From JAAYBY01 sp964465385 (GTDB taxonomy: Bacteria > Bacillota > Clostridia > Saccharofermentanales > UBA5734): a stretch of 16,725 nt of DNA. The position numbers were made by a program, and so were the translations under genes. The notes under the pieces are model-generated. The model was not told the origin of the DNA. It did no database searches and saw nothing but the letters and a program-made list of their open reading frames with translations. The stretch is taken from assembly GCA_964465385.1 (NCBI GenBank), contig CAYXIM010000039.1:1-16725 (forward strand), in the 5' to 3' direction. This document shows, piece after piece, positions 7,307 to 14,177 of the stretch (position 1 is its first letter; each line of letters starts with the position of its first letter).

Positions 7307-7336
7307 AGTGTATCACAGGGCCGTCAGCAGGGTCAA
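7307..7336 (-). promoter_or_regulatory. promoter candidate for the solute-binding-protein gene
   Basis: On the minus strand TTGACC (7336-7331, five of six) and TACACT (7312-7307, four of six) are 18 bp apart, putting the start of transcription about 75-80 bases before the ATG at 7224. The -10 overlaps GTGTATCAC (7308-7316), which resembles the candidate GntR-family operator upstream of the regulator gene. Confidence 0.45.
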
Positions 7337-7402
7337 ACAAAAGGGGCAGACGTTAAATGGACAATTGACCGCACGCGGCGGACCTCCTTTTTGCCATCCT
7401 TT

Positions 7403-7435
7403 AAAAAGTGATATGCCCGGCATGACCTGCCAGGC
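7403..7435 (-). terminator. weak intrinsic terminator after the second BNR gene
   Basis: An 8-bp stem with one G-U pair on the minus-strand transcript (arms 7428-7435 and 7415-7422, 5-base loop) is followed seven bases later by TTTTT (7407-7403). The gap before the T-run makes it weak, so partial read-through into the transporter genes is likely. Confidence 0.45.
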
Positions 7436-7446
7436 TTATGCTCATC

Positions 7447-8544
7447 TTAATCGGCCTGCAGGCGAACCTTGCGGATGGTCGTGTTGGCCAGGCAGTTCTC
7501 TTGCTGGGTCGAACCGCTGCAATAGCTGACCAGCATGTGCCCATCCCGCGTAAAAAACAGTCCCGGATAGCAATAACCGCTGTCTTCTCGCCCATCCAGA
7601 ACGGTTGGCTCCGTCCACGTTTGCCCGTCATCAGCGCTGCGTGCAAAGACGATCGGCGTTCTCCCGCCGTTGCCTGGCACCAGGACACGGCCGTTGTAGT
7701 TGGGAACAGGGTTCCAGACGGCAACCAGGTCGTTGCTGCCAGGCATGCGCTTGATCTGCATGGGTGAATTGCAGCCGGTGAAACGGGAAGGCTGCGCCTG
7801 GGTCCAATGTTCGCCACCATCGAGTGAGAAACACTCATACTGGACCAGTTGATCCGTCCGGGCAAAAGCCCAGAGCACACCGTTTTGAAGTTCAACCACA
7901 CCCGGTTCCTGCAGGCCAGACCTTGTCCGTGTAAAGGGGGCAAAGACAATGTCCTTGCTTTCACGCCAGCTGCGGCCGTCGTCGTCAGACAAACGGAAGG
8001 CCAGAACCGCCCGGAATTCAAAGTAAATCGACCCTTCCTGGTGACGCATGTAGCCGCCCCGGTGAAACGCAACCGGCATCACCAGGCGGCCGGACTGGAG
8101 CCGGACCACCCGGTCGTTGTTTAACACATAATAACCGGGCCGATCTGCAACCGAGCAACTGTTGCGTTCATAAAAGGTCTTGAAATCATCCCGGGTGCGC
8201 AGCAGGTGGGTTTCAATGATGGTGGGCGTTTTGCGGGAACCGAAAATCAGGCCATGTGACCCGTCTTGAAGCTCAAGCAGCGAAACACTCATGATGTTGT
8301 GGCTGTCAAAGGCTGCCGGGTCCAGTACTTTTCGGCCTTCAGACCAGGTCTTGCCTTCATCTGACGAGCAGGTCATGGCAATGTGGCTGGGTGCATCGTC
8401 TTGTGAGGAACCGGTAAAACGGCTGTAAACAAAGGCGATGCGCCCATCAGACAGCCGGGCAAAAGCCCCTTCGCTGTGGCGGGTGTAGGTTTTGTCGGCA
8501 ATCAATTCAAGCACTTTCTCTCCGGCCGGTTGCTGGTTTTTCAT
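7447..8544 (-). CDS. BNR/Asp-box propeller protein, sialidase superfamily (second of three)
   Basis: A 365-aa cytoplasmic protein without signal peptide. Asp boxes are at about 60-67 (SSDEGKTW), 186-193 (SDDDGRSW), 240-247 (SLDGGEHW) and 303-310 (SADDGQTW). E213 and R229 lie 16 residues apart, as in the other two paralogues, and Y326 (YCYPG) is at the C-terminal Tyr position. The RIP Arg of sialidases is absent (the segment reads EGAF, near 25-28). It is the most divergent of the three: the YG.R..P.G motif of the others is replaced by a stretch around WNPVPNYNG and GGRTP. The start at 8544 follows GAGGTG; an in-frame ATG at 8595 would lie inside the promoter. It is the first gene of the minus-strand transport cluster and diverges from the regulator gene. 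Confidence 0.75.
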   Translation of the reverse strand: MKNQQPAGEKVLELIADKTYTRHSEGAFARLSDGRIAFVYSRFTGSSQDDAPSHIAMTCSSDEGKTWSEGRKVLDPAAFDSHNIMSVSLLELQDGSHGLIFGSRKTPTIIETHLLRTRDDFKTFYERNSCSVADRPGYYVLNNDRVVRLQSGRLVMPVAFHRGGYMRHQEGSIYFEFRAVLAFRLSDDDGRSWRESKDIVFAPFTRTRSGLQEPGVVELQNGVLWAFARTDQLVQYECFSLDGGEHWTQAQPSRFTGCNSPMQIKRMPGSNDLVAVWNPVPNYNGRVLVPGNGGRTPIVFARSADDGQTWTEPTVLDGREDSGYCYPGLFFTRDGHMLVSYCSGSTQQENCLANTTIRKVRLQAD

Positions 8545-8595
8545 GGGTTCACCTCTCTGGTTTATACCTTGAATCAGTCGGGGCTTACGCCACAC

Positions 8596-8624
8596 AGTCT
8601 AACCAAGCTGGTCCCGGCTGGCAA
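8596..8624 (-). promoter_or_regulatory. promoter candidate for the second BNR gene
   Basis: On the minus strand TTGCCA (8624-8619) and TAGACT (8601-8596) are separated by exactly 17 bp, giving a leader of about 45-50 bases before the ATG at 8544. It is back-to-back with the regulator promoter. Confidence 0.45.
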
Positions 8625-8629
8625 GTGCG

Positions 8630-8644
8630 TCTTTGATGCAAAGA
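8630..8644. promoter_or_regulatory. 15-bp inverted repeat between the divergent promoters
   Basis: TCTTTG-ATG-CAAAGA forms a perfect palindrome with 6-bp arms and a 3-bp centre. It lies just upstream of the -35 of the BNR promoter and 22 bp before the -35 of the regulator promoter, a position suited to an activator or a second repressor. It differs from the GTATAC-type operator, so a different protein may bind it. Confidence 0.4.
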
Positions 8645-8666
8645 TTAAAATGCTTATATTGGTTTA

Positions 8667-8718
8667 TTTACAGGGTCTTGAAGTGTGTTACAATGTGTAT
8701 ACATTATACTTTATACAC
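8667..8718 (+). promoter_or_regulatory. regulator promoter with overlapping operator
   Basis: TTTACA (8667-8672, five of six) and TACAAT (8689-8694, five of six) are 16 bp apart. Directly downstream, covering the expected start of transcription, is the palindrome TGTATACA (8696-8703), nested in a larger inverted repeat GTGTATA (8695-8701) / TATACAC (8712-8718). GTATAC cores are known in operators of FadR-type GntR regulators such as UxuR and ExuR, so this is a likely autoregulatory site of the adjacent GntR/FCD protein. Confidence 0.6.
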
Positions 8719-8730
8719 GAAGGAGTTTGC

Positions 8731-9399
8731 ATGAAGGGTCACCTGCGCCTGAAAGAAATCGCCTACCAGGCCATCCGGGAAAAAATCCTGGGCGGGGCTT
8801 TCGAGCCTGGCGTCCGCATCCGGGAAGAAGAGTTGGCCCGGGAAATCGGCATGAGCCGCACCCCCGTCCGGGAGGCGGTTCAGCAGCTGGCCGCTGAGGG
8901 GCTCTTGGACCAGGTGCCCCATTATGGCAGCCACCTGGCCGTTTTTTCAGATCAGGATGTTGCTGATTTACTGGAAGTCCGCCAGGCCCTTGAATCACTG
9001 GCTGTTGTCCGCTGCATTCTCCGGCTGACGGACACCAGGCTGGCCAGGCTCAAGGCCATCCACAAAGCCTATGGCCGCGCCTTGAAGGCAGATGATGCCA
9101 TCGGCTGCCTCAAACAAGATTTACTCTTTCACCGTGAGATTGCCAGCCAGTCCGGCAATCAGGTGTTAATCGAGCATTTGCAGCTGATTGAAGCAAAAAT
9201 CCATATCATGCGCATCACAGAAAAACTGCCCCAGCCCATGAAGCGGCATGTCATCACACACCAGGAACACCAGGCCATTGTCGATGCCATTGAAAACAAA
9301 GACAAAACCGAGGCCGTTTTGGCCGTCCGGACCAACATCCGCCACTTGAAACAACTGTATTTCGAGGTGCAGGCCATCCCGACCGAATCAATCGGTTAG
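8731..9399 (+). CDS. GntR-family transcriptional regulator, FCD (FadR) subfamily
   Basis: A 222-aa DNA-binding regulator. The N-terminal winged helix-turn-helix (about 5-72) has the subfamily signature around MSRTPVREAVQQLAAEGLL. The all-helical FCD effector domain (about 75-215) keeps the metal/ligand residues D130-x3-H134 (DLLFH), H180 (EHQAIVDAI) and H205 (NIRHL). These proteins sense small organic acids, sugar acids or related metabolites and usually repress neighbouring catabolic genes until the ligand binds. GAAGGAG lies seven bases before the ATG at 8731; the frame is open further upstream, but that stretch contains the promoter. It sits between two BNR genes and is the obvious local regulator of the cluster. 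Its TAG overlaps the TAA of the convergent BNR gene. Confidence 0.92.
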   Translation: MKGHLRLKEIAYQAIREKILGGAFEPGVRIREEELAREIGMSRTPVREAVQQLAAEGLLDQVPHYGSHLAVFSDQDVADLLEVRQALESLAVVRCILRLTDTRLARLKAIHKAYGRALKADDAIGCLKQDLLFHREIASQSGNQVLIEHLQLIEAKIHIMRITEKLPQPMKRHVITHQEHQAIVDAIENKDKTEAVLAVRTNIRHLKQLYFEVQAIPTESIG

Positions 9400-10505
9400 C
9401 CGGGCAGCTTCCAACGCACCCACAAGATGGAACATTTTTCCTCGCCAGGCCGCACCGCATAAAAGACGGTGAACAGGTCGCCGTTGTCCAATTCAACGGT
9501 TGCCGGGTAGCCCAGATCCGAATCCCGTCCCTCAGACCACAGGTACGTGCCCACGTCCCAGCTGTCCCCTTCATCCCGGCTGAACATGGCCTGGATGCCG
9601 TAGGGTGGTTTTCGCTTGCCATAGGCAGAGATCAACACACCAGATGAATGCAAGAGCAAGTGCGGCGGTGCGCCCTCTGCCTGGGTCAGCCGCAAGGGGC
9701 TCCAGCTGTGGCCACCGTCATCTGAGACCGACTGGGCAATGCCGAAGAGACGTTCCTCATACGGTTTGCCGCGTTCATCCAGCCTGACGTGCACGAGGAG
9801 CCGGCCAGAGGGCAACTCAATGATATGGCTTTCATTGTGGAAGGCATGGGGTGCATCCTGGCAGGCCGCCAGTTCTGCCAATTTTTCAAAGTGGTGTAAA
9901 TCGTCAGATCGGTAGACATGAATGGGGCAGGCACTGCCTTCCGGCTGTGCGGGAAAAGGCGTCCCGGCATAAACGATGCCCCCCGAGCGCAGGCGGCTGG
10001 GGCCATGGGGTGCTGATACGGGAACACGAACCGGGGGACCCCAGCTGCGCCCGTTGTCCGTGCTGTGTGCCATCAAGGAACCCAGGTAGCGTGCCTCAGC
10101 CGCCTCTTGCGCCACCGTCGGCACATAGGCTGCTGACAAGGCCCGGAGCGCCTCCGAACCATAGCCGAACTTGTAAGAAATGGCCCATTCACGCTGCTGA
10201 GCCAGGGTGTTGTTAAAAGAGGTCAAGACCAGCTTGCCTTCACCCATGTGCAAGAGGCCGGCATCCCGGTCATCCAGCGGGGTGTCCAGGGCGATCAGCG
10301 GAGCAGACCAGCTTTTTCCTTCATCTTCGCTTTTGAAGAGCACCACCTTGCCAAAGGGGCAGACATGCATGATCCGCTTTCCCGAGCAAGCCACCAGCAG
10401 GTGACCTTTCGCGTCCCGGGCAACGGTCGGCCAGGCATAATAACCAAAGGTGCTTTCAGGATCGGCAACCACCGTTCCCTGGGCAATCATCTGAGCATGT
10501 TTCAT
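9396..10505 (-). CDS. BNR/Asp-box propeller protein, sialidase superfamily (third of three)
   Basis: A 369-aa cytoplasmic protein without signal peptide. Asp boxes are at about 59-66 (SEDEGKSW), 148-155 (STDNGRSW), 261-268 (SDDGGHSW) and 309-316 (SRDEGDSW). E225 (HNESHI) and R241 are 16 residues apart; R298 (YGKRKPPYGIQ) and Y333 (DLGYP) match R301 and Y338 of the first paralogue, to which it is closer than to the second. The sialidase RIP Arg is again missing (YAWP near 23-26). The start at 10505 follows AGGAGG; an upstream in-frame ATG at 10538 overlaps a GTATAC element. It is transcribed alone, convergent with the regulator gene (stop codons overlap) and divergent from the CoA-transferase operon. 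Its leader contains a strong terminator hairpin. Confidence 0.75.
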   Translation of the reverse strand: MKHAQMIAQGTVVADPESTFGYYAWPTVARDAKGHLLVACSGKRIMHVCPFGKVVLFKSEDEGKSWSAPLIALDTPLDDRDAGLLHMGEGKLVLTSFNNTLAQQREWAISYKFGYGSEALRALSAAYVPTVAQEAAEARYLGSLMAHSTDNGRSWGPPVRVPVSAPHGPSRLRSGGIVYAGTPFPAQPEGSACPIHVYRSDDLHHFEKLAELAACQDAPHAFHNESHIIELPSGRLLVHVRLDERGKPYEERLFGIAQSVSDDGGHSWSPLRLTQAEGAPPHLLLHSSGVLISAYGKRKPPYGIQAMFSRDEGDSWDVGTYLWSEGRDSDLGYPATVELDNGDLFTVFYAVRPGEEKCSILWVRWKLPG

Positions 10506-10536
10506 GGGCTTATCCTCCTGTCTGCTTGCAGTATAC

Positions 10537-10616
10537 AAAAAAAAAGCGGTCAGGCAAACGCCTGCCGGGTCCGGATCCGTAAAGGCCTCTTGCTTCTGGC
10601 AAGCCTTAGCCGGCAG
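10537..10616 (-). promoter_or_regulatory. putative transcription attenuator in the leader of the third BNR gene
   Basis: Read on the minus strand, a GC-rich hairpin (arm 10567-10560 with 10555-10547, loop GTTT, one bulged A) is followed by nine T (10545-10537), a good intrinsic terminator. It sits 31 bases before the ATG at 10505, too close for a promoter in between, and no minus-strand gene lies upstream that it could terminate. CTGCCGG (10616-10610) can pair with CCGGCAG (10568-10562), which would occupy the terminator's 5' arm. A second hairpin (AAGG-CTTGC / GCAAG-CCTT, 10607-10582) is nested between. This is the geometry of a terminator/antiterminator switch. I do not recognise a known riboswitch or T-box. 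Confidence 0.55.
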
Positions 10617-10655
10617 CAGGTGGCTCTTTTGTTTCCCTTATGTCTCTTTATTCCG

Positions 10656-10663
10656 TATAATAC
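10656..10663. promoter_or_regulatory. divergent promoter region of CoA-transferase operon and third BNR gene
   Basis: A perfect -10 TATAAT (10656-10661) lies 28 bases before the CoA-transferase ATG; the -35 position holds only a weak TTCCCT. The -10 is inside a 9-bp palindrome, GTATAATAC (10655-10663), so the minus strand also shows a TATTAT hexamer, with TTGACC 19 bp upstream (10687-10682). The same element may therefore serve both directions, and its TTGTAT half resembles the other candidate operators. Confidence 0.5.
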
Positions 10664-10689
10664 AACTATCCCACACAAGGAGGTCAACC

Positions 10690-12231
10690 ATGTCTTTGCA
10701 GGTGCTTACCGCCCGACAGGCGGCCGATTTAATTGCCGACCAGGATACCGTCCTGACGGATGGCTTCATCGGGTCATGTTTTCCGGAAGAATTGGCTATT
10801 GGGCTTAAGGAGCGGTTTTTAGAAACTGGCTCCCCTAAAAACCTGACCCTGGTCTATTGTGCCGGCCAGGGAGATGCGCGTGAGCGCGGCCTCAACCATC
10901 TGGGCCATGAAGGGCTGCTGGGCCGTGTGATTGGCGGCCATTGGAACCTGGTCCCGCGAGTTCAAAAGCTGGCGGTGGAAAACAAGGTGGCCGCCTACAA
11001 CCTGCCTCAAGGGGTCATGTGCCACATGCTGCGTGACATTGCGGCCGGCCGGCCGGGCACCCTGACCCACGTGGGCCTCAAAACCTTTATTGATCCACGC
11101 TATGGCGGCGGCAAGCTCAATGACAAGGCCACGGAAGACCTGGTCGAGCTGATGACCATCCATGGCCAGGAATACCTGTTCTACAAAAGTTTTCCCATCC
11201 AGGTGGCCCTGCTCCGTGGCAGTTATGCGGATGAAAACGGCAACGTCACCATGGAACGAGAAGGGCTGACCCTTTCCATGCTGTCTGCTGCACAAGCGGT
11301 TAAAAACAGTGGTGGCACGGTCATTGTCCAGGTGGAACACCTGGTTAAGAACGGCACCCTGGATCCCAGGCTGGTTAAAATTCCGGGCATTTATATCGAT
11401 GCCATCGTTGTGGCCTCCAAGCCGGAAAACCACATGCAAACCTTTGGCACCCCGTACAACGCCGCCTTTACCGGGGCCATTCAGGTGCCTTCTCACCACA
11501 TTGCCTCCACGCCCTTTGACGAACGTAAAATCATCAGCCGCCGGGCCGCTATGGAGATCACCCCGGGGTCTGTTGTCAACCTGGGCATCGGCCTGCCTGA
11601 AGGTATCGCGCCGGTGGCCCATGAGCTGGGGCTGTCTTCACAGTTTGTGCTGACGGTCGAAGCGGGAACCATCGGTGGTGTGCCGCAAAGCGGCCTGGAT
11701 TTCGGCTGTTCCATCAACCCCGAGGCCATCATTGACCAGGCCAACCAATTTGACAGTTACCACGGTGGCGGCCTCGACCTGGCTTTTCTGGGCCTGGCTG
11801 AAGCCGATCACAAGGGAAACATCAACGTCAGCAAGTTCGGCACCCGGATTCCCGGCGCCGGCGGGTTTATTGACATCACCCAGAACGCATCGACCGTTGT
11901 CTTTTGCGGCACCATGACAGCCAAGGGCCTGCGCATCCGTTCAGGGGACGGCAGCTTACACATTGAACAAGAAGGCAGCGTGCGAAAATTCGTCGACCAG
12001 GTGCAGCAAATCACGTTTTCGGGAGAACGGGCCATCGAAACCGGCCAAAAAGTCCGTTACATCACGGAACGGGCCGTTTTTGGCCTGGACGAGCATGGCA
12101 TTGAGCTGCTGGAAGTCGCACCGGGTATCGACCTGGCGCGTGACGTGCTGGCTCAAATGGCATTTAAACCACATATGAGAGCCGTGAAGACCATGGACAC
12201 GTGGCTTTTTGAAACAGGAGGTACCCCATGA
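10690..12231 (+). CDS. family I CoA-transferase, fused alpha-beta (propionate/acetate CoA-transferase type)
   Basis: A 513-aa fusion of the alpha and beta CoA-transferase domains, as in propionate CoA-transferase (Pct) and E. coli YdiF. The N-terminal half has DGFIGSCFPEEL and later the RGSYADENGNVTMER segment; the beta half has the catalytic Glu at E324 in TVEAGTIGGVP, the same number as the active-site Glu reported for Clostridium propionicum Pct. Such enzymes move CoA between short-chain acyl-CoA and free acids (acetate, propionate, butyrate, lactate, 3-hydroxybutyrate or acetoacetate). The start at 10690 follows AAGGAGGT; upstream codons in the same frame overlap the promoter. It is first in a four-gene operon and its TGA overlaps the thiolase ATG (ATGA). 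Here it may activate a 3-hydroxy or 3-oxo acid. Confidence 0.9.
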   Translation: MSLQVLTARQAADLIADQDTVLTDGFIGSCFPEELAIGLKERFLETGSPKNLTLVYCAGQGDARERGLNHLGHEGLLGRVIGGHWNLVPRVQKLAVENKVAAYNLPQGVMCHMLRDIAAGRPGTLTHVGLKTFIDPRYGGGKLNDKATEDLVELMTIHGQEYLFYKSFPIQVALLRGSYADENGNVTMEREGLTLSMLSAAQAVKNSGGTVIVQVEHLVKNGTLDPRLVKIPGIYIDAIVVASKPENHMQTFGTPYNAAFTGAIQVPSHHIASTPFDERKIISRRAAMEITPGSVVNLGIGLPEGIAPVAHELGLSSQFVLTVEAGTIGGVPQSGLDFGCSINPEAIIDQANQFDSYHGGGLDLAFLGLAEADHKGNINVSKFGTRIPGAGGFIDITQNASTVVFCGTMTAKGLRIRSGDGSLHIEQEGSVRKFVDQVQQITFSGERAIETGQKVRYITERAVFGLDEHGIELLEVAPGIDLARDVLAQMAFKPHMRAVKTMDTWLFETGGTP

Positions 12232-13433
12232 CCACGATCAAAGACGTTGTGATTGTCTCAGCCTGTCGAACACCCATCGGCCGTTTTCTGGGCGGGCTGG
12301 CAGACCAGTCAGCCGCCCAGCTGGGCGCGTTGGTTATCGGCCAGGCCCTGGACCGGGCCGGCCTGAACCCAGAAGAAGTGGAAGAAGTCCTGCTGGGCTG
12401 CGTGCTCCAGGCAGGGGCCGGCCAGAACATTGCCAGGCAGGCAGCCATGGGAGCAGGCATCCCCGTTGAAAAAACAGCCAGCACCATCAACATGGTCTGT
12501 GGATCCGGCATGAAAGCCATCACCCTGGCTGCACAGGCCATCCGCTGCGGGGACCGCGCCATTCTGGTCGCTGGCGGCACCGAAAGCATGTCCCAGGCTC
12601 CCTTTTACAGCCAAAGCATGCGCACCGGCACCAAACTGGGCCACACCAGCCTGGCAGACAGCCTGCTGGTTGACGGTCTGACCGATGTCTTTCATCAGGT
12701 GCACATGGGCCTGACCGCTGAAAACCTGGCCCAGGCCTATCAGCTGTCCCGCCAGGAGCAGGATGCCTTTGCAGCCCAAAGCCAGACGCGCGCCCTGGCT
12801 GCTATCGACCAGGGCCGTTTCGACGCAGAGACCGTTGCGGTTGTCCGAAAAGACCGCAAGGGCAAGGAGCTTAAAACCACACACGATGAACACCCCAGGC
12901 CCGGCACCACCGTTGACAGCCTGGCCAAGCTCAAGCCAGCCTTTAAAAAAGACGGCACCGTGACCGCTGGAAACGCCTCCGGGATCAACGACGGTGCGGC
13001 TGCCCTGGTCCTGATGGCTGCCAGCCGGGCCAAGGCACTGGGTCTTAAGCCCCTGGCCAGGCTGGTCAGCTACGCCGAGGCAGGTGTGGCACCAGATCTC
13101 ATGGGCATTGGGCCAGTCGCGGCCGTTCGAAAGGCCTTGGACCTGGCCGGCCTGACCATGGATGACATGGACCGCATCGAAGCCAACGAAGCCTTTGCCG
13201 CCCAGGCCCTGGCTGTCATGCGGGAGCTGAAGCTGCCAGAAGACCGCACCAACGTCAACGGCGGTGCCATTGCCCTGGGCCACCCCATTGGCGCCAGCGG
13301 GGCCCGCATCCTGGTGACCTTGCTCTATGAATTGATGAGAAGCCGGACCCGGTACGGCCTGGCCACCCTGTGCATCGGTGGCGGCATGGGCCACTGTGTC
13401 ATCATTGAAAGGATGGACGAAGATGAAGCTTAA
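12228..13433 (+). CDS. atoB: acetyl-CoA C-acetyltransferase (thiolase)
   Basis: A 401-aa thiolase of usual length. Catalytic residues are in place: nucleophilic C91 (MVCGSGM), N320 (NEAFAAQ), H352 (GGAIALGHPIGASG) and C382 (LCIGGGMG). It condenses two acetyl-CoA to acetoacetyl-CoA or splits acetoacetyl-CoA. The final motif reads GGGMGHC where most relatives have GGGQG plus small hydrophobic residues, a minor difference outside the catalytic Cys. GGAGG precedes the ATG, which overlaps the CoA-transferase stop by four bases, implying translational coupling. The next gene overlaps its 3' end by 11 bp. Direction of the reaction in vivo is not visible from sequence. Confidence 0.94.
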   Translation: MTTIKDVVIVSACRTPIGRFLGGLADQSAAQLGALVIGQALDRAGLNPEEVEEVLLGCVLQAGAGQNIARQAAMGAGIPVEKTASTINMVCGSGMKAITLAAQAIRCGDRAILVAGGTESMSQAPFYSQSMRTGTKLGHTSLADSLLVDGLTDVFHQVHMGLTAENLAQAYQLSRQEQDAFAAQSQTRALAAIDQGRFDAETVAVVRKDRKGKELKTTHDEHPRPGTTVDSLAKLKPAFKKDGTVTAGNASGINDGAAALVLMAASRAKALGLKPLARLVSYAEAGVAPDLMGIGPVAAVRKALDLAGLTMDDMDRIEANEAFAAQALAVMRELKLPEDRTNVNGGAIALGHPIGASGARILVTLLYELMRSRTRYGLATLCIGGGMGHCVIIERMDEDEA

Positions 13434-14160
13434 CGATCAGGTTGCCCTCATTACCGGCGCGGCCAACGGCATCGGGCTGGCCACAGCCAGGCGATTCCTT
13501 GAGGAAGGCGCCCGTGTGGCCCTGTGTGACATCGATGAGGCGGGCCTGTCCCAGGCCGCCAGCCAGCTGGCGCCTTTGGGCCAGCTGATCACAGTGGCTG
13601 CGGATGTCACACGCGAGGACCAGGTGGACACCCTGGTCGACACCGTTCGCCAAAAATGGGGCACCGTGGATATTCTGGTCAACAACGCGGGCATCACAGC
13701 AGATGCACGCCTGATCAAGATGGGTGCCGACCAGTTCGACCGGGTGCTGGCGGTCAACTTGCGGGGTGTCTTCTTGTGCACACGTGCCATCGCCCCCCAC
13801 ATGATCGAGCAAAAAAAAGGCCGGATTATCAACGCCGCGTCCGTGGTGGGGCTTTACGGCAATTTTGGCCAGACCAACTATGCCGCCACCAAGGCTGGCC
13901 TGATCGCCATGACCAAGACCTGGGCCAAGGAGCTGGGCCGCTATAACATTTGCGTCAATGCGGTCGCACCGGGCTTTATTTTGACGGACATGGTCCGGGC
14001 CATGCCTGAGGCTGTTTTGGAAAAAATGAAGGCCAAAACGCCCATGCAGCGGTTGGGAACGGTCGATGAAGTGGCAGCGGTCTATGCCTTCCTGGCTTCA
14101 GATGACGCATCCTACATCAATGGCGCCACCATCAGTGTTGATGGCGCCATCACCCTTTAG
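13423..14160 (+). CDS. SDR-family oxidoreductase, FabG/PhaB-like 3-oxoacyl (acetoacetyl-CoA) reductase
   Basis: A 245-aa classical short-chain dehydrogenase with nucleotide-binding TGAANGIG (11-18), NNAG (87-90), catalytic N112, S140, Y153 and K157 (YAATK), and a C-terminal GATISVDGAI. NNAGITADARLIKM is closer to FabG and PhaB than to typical 3-hydroxybutyrate dehydrogenases. D36 at the end of the second strand (ALCDIDE) predicts NAD(H) rather than NADP(H), unusual for FabG and better suited to a catabolic role. In this operon it most likely interconverts acetoacetyl-CoA and (R)-3-hydroxybutyryl-CoA; free 3-hydroxybutyrate is an alternative. The start at 13423 lies inside the thiolase 3' end (11-bp overlap) behind AAAGGA. 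Confidence 0.88.
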   Translation: MKLNDQVALITGAANGIGLATARRFLEEGARVALCDIDEAGLSQAASQLAPLGQLITVAADVTREDQVDTLVDTVRQKWGTVDILVNNAGITADARLIKMGADQFDRVLAVNLRGVFLCTRAIAPHMIEQKKGRIINAASVVGLYGNFGQTNYAATKAGLIAMTKTWAKELGRYNICVNAVAPGFILTDMVRAMPEAVLEKMKAKTPMQRLGTVDEVAAVYAFLASDDASYINGATISVDGAITL

Positions 14161-14177
14161 AAAGGCAGGTGGCGAAC

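Noticed and set aside
2667..10505. A classical sialic acid (nan) utilisation cluster.
   Set aside because: No N-acetylneuraminate lyase, ManNAc kinase or epimerase is present, and the sialidase-fold proteins lack the RIP arginine and signal peptides.
10506..10689. A T-box or other known riboswitch in the leader of the third propeller gene.
   Set aside because: No T-box consensus and no motif of a riboswitch class I know; only the terminator/antiterminator geometry can be supported.
12309..13394. A 361-codon open frame on the minus strand opposite the thiolase gene.
   Set aside because: The thiolase has all catalytic motifs in place; the antisense translation has no domain-like features and mirrors Gly/Ala-rich codons.
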